Shown in pieces: positions 31,634 to 36,982 of a stretch of DNA of 36,982 bases. Positions within the stretch are counted from its first letter, which is position 1. Every line of letters starts with the position of its first letter. The stretch covers positions 1 to 36,982 of the forward strand of contig DATJSJ010000051.1 of the NCBI GenBank assembly GCA_035504175.1. Reading direction: 5' to 3'. Both the position numbers and the translations under genes were made by a program. The DNA is from DATJSJ01 sp035504175. GTDB taxonomy: Bacteria; Pseudomonadota; Alphaproteobacteria; Acetobacterales; Acetobacteraceae. The notes under the pieces are model-generated. The model ran no database searches, was not told where the DNA came from, and saw only the letters and a list, made by a program, of their open reading frames with translations.

Positions 31634-32776
31634 TCAGAACAAGGACAACTGCCCTGCCCCGACCCCGGCCGGTGACGCCGGCACCGCAAACACCCCGCAA
31701 TCCAGTGGCTCCGGCGCCTCCAATCCCCATTGCCGCGCCGCCCGCGCCTGCCGTCGGCCGAGCAGTTCCGCGTAGGGACCGCTCCCGGAAAACCGGTGAT
31801 GGAAGCGGCTGTCGTTCAGCATGCCGGCTCGCGTCTCGCGGATCAGGCTCAGCACGTGCCGCGCGCGATCCGGAAAATGCTGCTGCAGCCAGGACTGGAA
31901 CATGTCGCGCAGCTCCAGCGGCAGGCGCAGCAGCACGTAATTCGCGTGCCGCGCCCCGGCCTGCGCCGCTGCCTGCATGATCCGCTCGAGCTCGGCATCG
32001 TTCAGCCCCGGGATCATCGGCGCCGTCATCACGCCGACCGGCACGCCGGCCTGTGCCAGGCCGGCAATCGCCTGCAAGCGCCGCGCCGGACTGGCCGCGC
32101 GCGGCTCCATCCGGCGGGCGAGCGACGCATCCAGCGTCGTCACCGACACCCACACGCGCGTGAGCCGCCGCGCCGCCATCCGCTGCAGGATGTCGAGATC
32201 GCGCAGCACGCCGGCCGATTTCGTGACGATGCTGACCGGGTGGCCGAACCGCTCCAGCACTTCCAGCACCGCGCGCGTCAGCTTCAGCGTCCGATCCACC
32301 GGTTGATACGGATCGGTGTTGGTGCCGAGCCCCATCGGCCGTGGGACGTAGCCGGGCTTGCGCAACTCCCGTTCCAGCAACGCGGCGACCTCCGGCTTGA
32401 AGATCAGCCGCGTCTCGAAATCGAGCCCGGGCGAATAGCCGAGATAGGCGTGGCTCGGCCGCGCGTAGCAGTAGACGCAGCCGTGCTCGCAGCCGCGATA
32501 CGGGTTGACCGCCCGGTCGAAGCCGAGATCCGGACTGTCGTTCCAGGCGATCGCCGAGCGGCTGGCATCCGGCGTCAGCGTCGTCGACAGCGGCGGCAGA
32601 TCCGCCAGCGCCGTCTCCAGCGTGCCCCAGCCATCGTCGAATGGTTCCGACGCGCAGCGCTCGAACCGATTGGCCGGGTTGGTGACCGAACCGCGGCCCT
32701 TGCGGACGACCACCTCGCCCGGCAGCGCGGCAGCGTCTCGCACCCGGCCCGTATTGCGCGCATCCACGTGGCTCAT
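31634..32776 (-). CDS. PA0069-family radical SAM protein
   Basis: A 380-residue radical SAM enzyme. The cluster-binding motif is C-x3-C-x2-C in NPYRGCEHGCVYCYARPSH, followed by GTNTDPYQPVDRTLKLTR and VWVSVTTLDASLARRMEPRA, typical of the PA0069/Rv2578c family, which is related to spore photoproduct lyase-like proteins. The N-terminus GRGSVTNPANRFE is also characteristic. The C-terminus ends exactly in QLSLF, matching the bacterial beta-clamp binding consensus. Its reaction is not established. It stands alone, about 195 bases from the lipid A genes. Confidence 0.92.
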   Translation of the reverse strand: MSHVDARNTGRVRDAAALPGEVVVRKGRGSVTNPANRFERCASEPFDDGWGTLETALADLPPLSTTLTPDASRSAIAWNDSPDLGFDRAVNPYRGCEHGCVYCYARPSHAYLGYSPGLDFETRLIFKPEVAALLERELRKPGYVPRPMGLGTNTDPYQPVDRTLKLTRAVLEVLERFGHPVSIVTKSAGVLRDLDILQRMAARRLTRVWVSVTTLDASLARRMEPRAASPARRLQAIAGLAQAGVPVGVMTAPMIPGLNDAELERIMQAAAQAGARHANYVLLRLPLELRDMFQSWLQQHFPDRARHVLSLIRETRAGMLNDSRFHHRFSGSGPYAELLGRRQARAARQWGLEAPEPLDCGVFAVPASPAGVGAGQLSLF

Positions 32777-32971
32777 TCGCCGTCCCGTATCGATTTGCCG
32801 ACCCCGCCGGCCGGCCGCAGCGACGCCGCGCTCAGCGCTACTGCCACACCCGCCGCGACAGGATCGATGTTCCTGCTTCGTTCGTGCGAGTGTTTCGCGG
32901 AAGGCACGCCACGGTCAAGAACAAAAAACGAACACCTGCCGCCGCTTCGCCCGCAGCTGGCCGTCAATGGC

Positions 32972-33880
32972 TCAGACCGGCCCGGCCCCGTCCGGGAGGC
33001 GGCGTTTCGGCCAGCGCCGGTGCAGCCAAAGCCATTCCTGCGGGCGGGCGCGGATCCAGCGCTCCATGCAGGCGTTCGCCGCCAGCATCAGGGCGCGCAC
33101 ATCCGCCTGCCGGTCGCCGCTGTCCGGCAGCGGCAAGGGCGGCTCGCACACCACGCGAAACCGCGCCGGGCCGAGCCGCTCGGCATGGACCGGATACACC
33201 GGGCAGCGGAAGCGCAGCGCCAGCGCGGCGAGCCCGGTTCCGGTCATCGCCGGCACGCCGAAGAAGGGAACGGGAATGCCGTCATTCTGCTTCTGGTCGA
33301 TCAGCACGCCGAGCACCCCGCCCTGCTGCAAATGGCGCAGCGCCTGCCGCCCCCCCGCCGCCCCTTTCGGAAACAGCGGCACCGCAAAGCCGACTCCCTC
33401 CCGCCGCAGCCCGGCGATCACCGCGTCCACTTCCGGGTTAGCCGCCGCCCGGTATGCAATGCCAAAGCGAATTCCATAGTGGGCAGCCGCCGGGGGCTGA
33501 ACCTCCCAGTTGGCCATGTGCCCGGTCAGGATGATCGCCGGGCCGCCCTGAAGAAGGCTGCGCGCATGCTCCTCGCCGACCATCTCGCAGCCCGGCCCGG
33601 ACGCGGTCGCACCGAGCGACGCGATCCGGGCGAGATGCGGAAACTCGCCGATGGTGCGGCCGAGATTGTCCCACGTGCCGCGAATCACCTGGCGCCGCGC
33701 TGCATCGTCGAGCGCCGGCAGGGCGAGACGCAGGTTCGCCTCGGCGATCCGGGTTACCGGCAGCAGCGGCCCGATCCCCCGCGCGACCGCTCCGGCCAGA
33801 TTGGACGCGCGCTCCGGCCCGAGCGCTCGCAGCAGCGCGAGCCCAGAGCGCAGCGCGGCGGCTTCGAGGTGGTGCAGCAA
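32972..33880 (-). CDS. lpxL: lipid A acyltransferase (lauroyl/myristoyl type)
   Basis: A 302-residue LpxL/LpxM-type acyltransferase that adds a secondary acyl chain to Kdo-lipid A at the inner membrane. The active-site motif H-x4-E is ILTGHMANWEV. GVLIDQKQNDGIPVPFFGVP and the C-terminal WLWLHRRWPKR are typical. It lacks a long N-terminal membrane helix but has an amphipathic start (MLHHLEAAALRSGLALLRAL). It begins five bases after the lpxK stop, so it is the last gene of the lipid A operon here. Which acyl position it serves cannot be told, so the symbol is tentative. Confidence 0.9.
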   Translation of the reverse strand: MLHHLEAAALRSGLALLRALGPERASNLAGAVARGIGPLLPVTRIAEANLRLALPALDDAARRQVIRGTWDNLGRTIGEFPHLARIASLGATASGPGCEMVGEEHARSLLQGGPAIILTGHMANWEVQPPAAAHYGIRFGIAYRAAANPEVDAVIAGLRREGVGFAVPLFPKGAAGGRQALRHLQQGGVLGVLIDQKQNDGIPVPFFGVPAMTGTGLAALALRFRCPVYPVHAERLGPARFRVVCEPPLPLPDSGDRQADVRALMLAANACMERWIRARPQEWLWLHRRWPKRRLPDGAGPV

Positions 33881-33885
33881 CCGGC

Positions 33886-34857
33886 TCAGGGCACGACCTG
33901 GCGCAACATCGCCTCCAGCGCCGCCTCGTCCCGCCAGGCCAGCGACACCCCGACCACCCGCACGGCGTCGCGCAACGCCGGCGACAGGCGCACCGCGTCC
34001 TTCGGCGTGGTGACCGGCACCGCATCCAGCGCCGCCGCCTGCTGCAGCAGCCGCCGCAGTTCGGCCTCGCCGAAACGGTGGTGATCGGCGAAGGGCGTGC
34101 CGCCGACGAGCTGCGCCCCGGCCTCCCGCAGGGTGGCGAAGAACTTGCCCGGCCGGGCGATGCCGGCGAAGGCGAGCACCCGTCGCCCGCGCAGCGCCGC
34201 CGCCTCCGGCCCGGGCGCCAGGCGCGCGCGCAGCAGCGGCAGCGAGGGCGCCAATGCGGCCAGTGCGCCGGCTTCATCCGGTCCGATCAGCACCGCTGCG
34301 CCGCAGCGCGCCGCGCCGGCAGCGACAGGCTCGCGCAGCGGCCCGGCCGGCAGCACCCGCCCGTTGCCGAACCCGGTCGCGCCGTCGATCACCAGCAACG
34401 GCAAATCCTGGCGCAGGCCCGGATTCTGCAGCCCGTCATCCATGATGATCGCCTGCGCCCCGGCGGCAATCGCGGCCCGGGCGCCGGCGGCGCGGTCAAC
34501 CGCCACCCAGCAGGGGGCAAGGGCGCCGAGCAGCAGCGGCTCGTCGCCCACCACTGCCGCATCGTGGCAACCGGGCTGCACCAGCAGCGGCCCGCGGGTC
34601 CGCCCGCCATAGCCGCGGGTCAGGAAATGCACCGCGACGCCACGGTCGAGCAGGCGTTGGCCGAGATCCAGCGCCAGCGTGGTCTTGCCGGCCCCGCCGA
34701 CCGTCAGATTGCCGCAGCAGATCACCGGCACCGGTGCCTGCCAGCCTTGCCGCCCGAGCCGCCACGCCGTCGCCTTCGCCGTCACCACCCCGAGCGGGGC
34801 AAGCAGCCGCGCCGGCCATTGCCGCCCGCCCCGTCGCCAGAATCCCGGCGGGTGCAT
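33886..34857 (-). CDS. lpxK: tetraacyldisaccharide 4'-kinase
   Basis: Phosphorylates the 4' position of the lipid A disaccharide. The 323 residues show the LpxK P-loop VICCGNLTVGGAGKTTLALD, then FLTRGYGGRTRGPLLVQ, VGDEPLLLG, IIMDDGLQNP (the DDGxQ motif), LPAGPLREP and FADHHRFGEAEL. Its ATG shares one base with the kdtA stop (TGATG at 34855-34859), giving tight coupling. The N-terminal part (FWRRGGRQWPARLLAPLG) is the usual membrane-associated helix. Confidence 0.96.
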   Translation of the reverse strand: MHPPGFWRRGGRQWPARLLAPLGVVTAKATAWRLGRQGWQAPVPVICCGNLTVGGAGKTTLALDLGQRLLDRGVAVHFLTRGYGGRTRGPLLVQPGCHDAAVVGDEPLLLGALAPCWVAVDRAAGARAAIAAGAQAIIMDDGLQNPGLRQDLPLLVIDGATGFGNGRVLPAGPLREPVAAGAARCGAAVLIGPDEAGALAALAPSLPLLRARLAPGPEAAALRGRRVLAFAGIARPGKFFATLREAGAQLVGGTPFADHHRFGEAELRRLLQQAAALDAVPVTTPKDAVRLSPALRDAVRVVGVSLAWRDEAALEAMLRQVVP

Positions 34858-36194
34858 CAGTCCCGGCACTCCGGCGCCGGAGGCCGGGCCAGCGCCTCCA
34901 GCCGCCGCGCCGTCAAGGCCGGCAGCCCGGCATGCCGATCGGCCGCCTCGCGCGCCGCCCGCCCTCCCGCGAGCCGCCGCGCCGGATCGACGAGCAGCGC
35001 ATCGACCCACTGCGCCAGTGCTGCCGCATCCGCGACCCGCGTTAGCGCCCCGACCGCCTCCAGCGTCCCGACGGCCGCAGTGAAATTCGCGGTATGCCGC
35101 CCGACCGCGATCGCACAGCCAAGCCGCGCCGGCTCCAGCACGTTTTGCCCGCCGCGCCCGGTCAGGCTTTTGCCGATGAAGGCGATGCCCGCCAGGCGAT
35201 ACAGCAGCCCCAACTCTCCCATCGTGTCGGCGATCCAGATTCCCCCCGCCGGCGGCCCCTCCCCTCCGGCGCGCCGCGCCGCGCCGCCCAGCGCCGCCGC
35301 GATCGCCGGGCCGCGCTCCGGATGGCGCGGCGCGATGATCGTGATCAGCCCCGGATGGCGATCGGCAAGGGCGCGATGCACCTCGGCCGCCAGCACCTCC
35401 TCGCCCGGATGCGTGCTGGCGGCGAGCCATATCGGCCGCCCGCCGACGGCGGCCTGCAGCGTCGCCAGCTCGGCCGCGTCAAATGGCAACGCGGGGGCGG
35501 CGAATTTGAGGTCTCCGGCCACACTGACGTCGCGCGCGCCGAGCGCGCGCAGCCGCGTTGCATCCGGCTCCGATTGCGCCTGCACCGTGTCGAACCCGCC
35601 GAGCATCCGCGCCGCCAGGCCCGGGAGGCGGCGCCAGCGCCGGGCACTCCGTTCCGACATGCGGGCATTGACGAGCGCCGTCGGAATCCCGCGCGACCGG
35701 CAGCCCGCCAGCAGGTTGGGCCAGAGCTCGCTCTCGACGAAGGCCGCGACGTCCGGGCGCCAATGGTCAAGAAAACGCGCCGTCCAGCGCGGCACATCCA
35801 AGGGCACGAACCGGTGCAGCACGCGCCTGTCCAGCCCCGAATGATCCTTCGCCATCGCCGGCAGACGCCGCCCCAGCAGTGCCGCGGAGGTCACCGTGCC
35901 GGTGGTGAGCAGCACGTGCCATTCCGGATCGAGCGCCGCCAGCACCGGCAGAACCGAGACGGTCTCGCCGACGCTCGCGGCATGCAGCCAGAGCAGCCGG
36001 CCCGGCGGGCGTGGCGTCGCGTCGACGCCGCGCCGCTCCGGCAGCCGCGCCGCGATCTCCTTGCCACGGCCAAGCCTGCGACGCAGCATCAGCCGCAGCC
36101 CGGGTGTCGCAAGGCCCGCCGCCAGCGCATAGAGCCGCTCCGGCCAGGCTCCGGACCCGCCGGCGCGAACCGGGCGCGCGATCAGTCCGGACAT
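34857..36194 (-). CDS. kdtA: 3-deoxy-D-manno-octulosonic acid transferase
   Basis: Transfers Kdo from CMP-Kdo to lipid IVA (also named waaA). The 445-residue GT-B glycosyltransferase keeps the catalytic Glu in LWLHAASVGETVSVLPVL, AFVESELWPNLL, and ALVNARMSERS. The donor-site region is IAFIGKSLTGRGGQNVLEPA. The start at 36194 overlaps the end of the upstream acyltransferase gene by 13 bases. Whether it adds one or two Kdo residues cannot be read from sequence. Confidence 0.96.
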   Translation of the reverse strand: MSGLIARPVRAGGSGAWPERLYALAAGLATPGLRLMLRRRLGRGKEIAARLPERRGVDATPRPPGRLLWLHAASVGETVSVLPVLAALDPEWHVLLTTGTVTSAALLGRRLPAMAKDHSGLDRRVLHRFVPLDVPRWTARFLDHWRPDVAAFVESELWPNLLAGCRSRGIPTALVNARMSERSARRWRRLPGLAARMLGGFDTVQAQSEPDATRLRALGARDVSVAGDLKFAAPALPFDAAELATLQAAVGGRPIWLAASTHPGEEVLAAEVHRALADRHPGLITIIAPRHPERGPAIAAALGGAARRAGGEGPPAGGIWIADTMGELGLLYRLAGIAFIGKSLTGRGGQNVLEPARLGCAIAVGRHTANFTAAVGTLEAVGALTRVADAAALAQWVDALLVDPARRLAGGRAAREAADRHAGLPALTARRLEALARPPAPECRD

Positions 36195-36865
36195 CGCCGG
36201 TCCGCCTCCGCCGCCGCAACGTCCAGCGCGGCGGCGATCGCCGGCAGCGAGGCCTCCCAACCCTCGCGCGGCACAGCAAGCGGCGGCCCGCAGACGATGA
36301 CGCCGCGACCGAACGGGAGCGGCAGCACCATCCGGTCCCAGGTCCGGAGCACCCGCCGGCGGGAGCATTGGGCCGCGGCCGGCAGCACCGGCGCACCGGA
36401 AAGAGCGGCAAGCTGAGCGACGCCGCCCGCCGCCTGCCGCCGCGGACCGCGCGGGCCGTCGGGCGTAATCGCGACGTGATCGCCGGCGGCGAGCAGGCCG
36501 AGCAGGCTCCGCATGCCGGCGGCACCGCCCTTGTCACCTCGGCCCGAGGAGCCGTGCACGGCGTCAAGACCGAACCGCCCCACCACTGCGCCGATCAGCC
36601 GCCCGTCGCGGTGCCGGCTGACCAGCACATGCGCGCGGCCCGGAGCGCGCCAGCGGCGGCGGGCGATGCGCCAGAGCACCGGCATCAGCGGCAGGCGCTC
36701 ATGCCAGAAGGCGACGATGCAGGGCCGGCCCATGGCATGGGGTGCGACATGTTCGGCGCCATGCAGGTGCCAGCGCGTGGTGCGCAGCGCCAGGGCCAGG
36801 TAGAGCCCAAGCGCCTGGGCCCCGGCCTGCTGTGCGCGGCGGCTGCGGAGGAGGCGTTTGAGCAG
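36182..36865 (-). CDS. DUF374-like lysophospholipid acyltransferase, unusual start
   Basis: A DUF374/LpxL-like acyltransferase commonly found before kdtA. Motifs: IVAFWHERLPLMPVLW (H-x-E active site), VSRHRDGRLIG and the glycine-rich ITPDGPRGPRRQ. The first ATG in frame is at 36733 (183 residues), but 40 or so upstream codons encode a plausible N-terminus (LKRLLRSRRAQQAG, ALGLYLALALRTTRWHLHGA) typical of relatives. That region has no ATG, GTG or TTG. The only candidate is a CTG at 36865, preceded by GAGGAG, and an in-frame TGA lies just upstream. The hairpin-rich repeat starts about 24 bases away. Either CTG is used or the original start was lost. Confidence 0.8.
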   Translation of the reverse strand: MLKRLLRSRRAQQAGAQALGLYLALALRTTRWHLHGAEHVAPHAMGRPCIVAFWHERLPLMPVLWRIARRRWRAPGRAHVLVSRHRDGRLIGAVVGRFGLDAVHGSSGRGDKGGAAGMRSLLGLLAAGDHVAITPDGPRGPRRQAAGGVAQLAALSGAPVLPAAAQCSRRRVLRTWDRMVLPLPFGRGVIVCGPPLAVPREGWEASLPAIAAALDVAAAEADRRCPD

Positions 36866-36888
36866 GCAGGTGGCTCCTCAAGAAAGGC

Positions 36889-36977
36889 CAGGGGGCTCCG
36901 CCCCCTGCACCCCCGCTGGGGCCTGAGGCCCCAGACCCCCGTCGCAAAGGATGCGGGTCTGGGGGCGCTGCCCCCAG
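36889..36977. repeat. hairpin-rich intergenic repeat at window end
   Basis: Three perfect short GC hairpins lie within 90 bases: CAGGGGGC-TCC-GCCCCCTG (36889-36907), CTGGGGCC-TGA-GGCCCCAG (36916-36934) and CTGGGGGC-GCT-GCCCCCAG (36959-36977). Longer complementarity links CAGACCC (near 36932) to GGGTCTG (near 36954), so the element can fold as a branched structure. It looks like a REP-type dispersed palindrome and continues to the window edge. No other copy is in this window. Confidence 0.65.
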
Positions 36978-36982
36978 CGGGG

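Overview
The window is about 37 kb of very GC-rich DNA (roughly 70% GC by eye) with tight gene packing, 4-base start/stop overlaps and frequent GTG/TTG starts. Gene content is that of a Gram-negative alphaproteobacterium, probably Rhodospirillales and possibly Acetobacteraceae-like. The clues are a histidine operon of the form hisB-DUF2628-hisH-GNAT-hisA, an HWE-type sensor kinase, a pgsA/moaD/moaE neighbourhood and an acyltransferase-kdtA-lpxK-lpxL lipid A cluster. The taxonomic guess is inference; no rRNA is present.

Layout. 1-2057 (minus): edge of a STAND-like NTPase, then a GFA-family zinc protein, a carboxymuconolactone-decarboxylase-like protein and a VOC protein. 2369-5106 (plus): an MFS transporter and an orphan HWE histidine kinase. 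5154-5708 (minus): an unknown one-helix membrane protein. 5835-8860 (plus): histidine genes hisB, hisH and hisA with two interleaved accessory genes; hisF and hisE are not here. 9055-17111 (plus): a tight five-gene block encoding a SAM/cyclase/ATPase/TPR protein, YcaO, TfuA, a cytosolic HExxH metalloprotease, and a 214-residue protein ending in four [LM]VGRSS hexapeptides. 17261-19148: a convergent Crp-type regulator and a GNAT acetyltransferase. 19283-20837: divergent MarR regulator and branched-chain aminotransferase. 20849-23759 (minus): pgsA, mobB, a Pro-rich lipoprotein, moaD and moaE. 24098-31556: ferritin-like protein, sulfotransferase, tRNA-Leu(UAA), 2-hydroxyacid dehydrogenase, bifunctional penicillin-binding protein, lipoprotein and a lower-GC acyltransferase. 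31634-32776 (minus): a PA0069-type radical SAM protein. 32972-36865 (minus): lpxL-like, lpxK, kdtA and a DUF374-like acyltransferase, whose start abuts a hairpin-rich repeat filling the window end.

The most interesting part is 9055-19148. YcaO plus TfuA is the enzyme pair known for peptide backbone thioamidation and for trifolitoxin-type peptides. Here it sits beside a peptidase and a strongly translated protein with a repeated Ser/Arg-rich tail, so I propose an undescribed RiPP (ribosomally made, modified peptide) system. It also looks wired to cyclic-nucleotide signalling. The first gene carries a nucleotide cyclase domain. A Crp-type regulator with cNMP-binding and recognition-helix residues lies just downstream. 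A perfect TGTGA-N6-TCACA palindrome precedes the repeat-protein gene, and two more such sites precede the GNAT gene. The product, the substrate assignment and the regulatory circuit are inferences from sequence and gene order.
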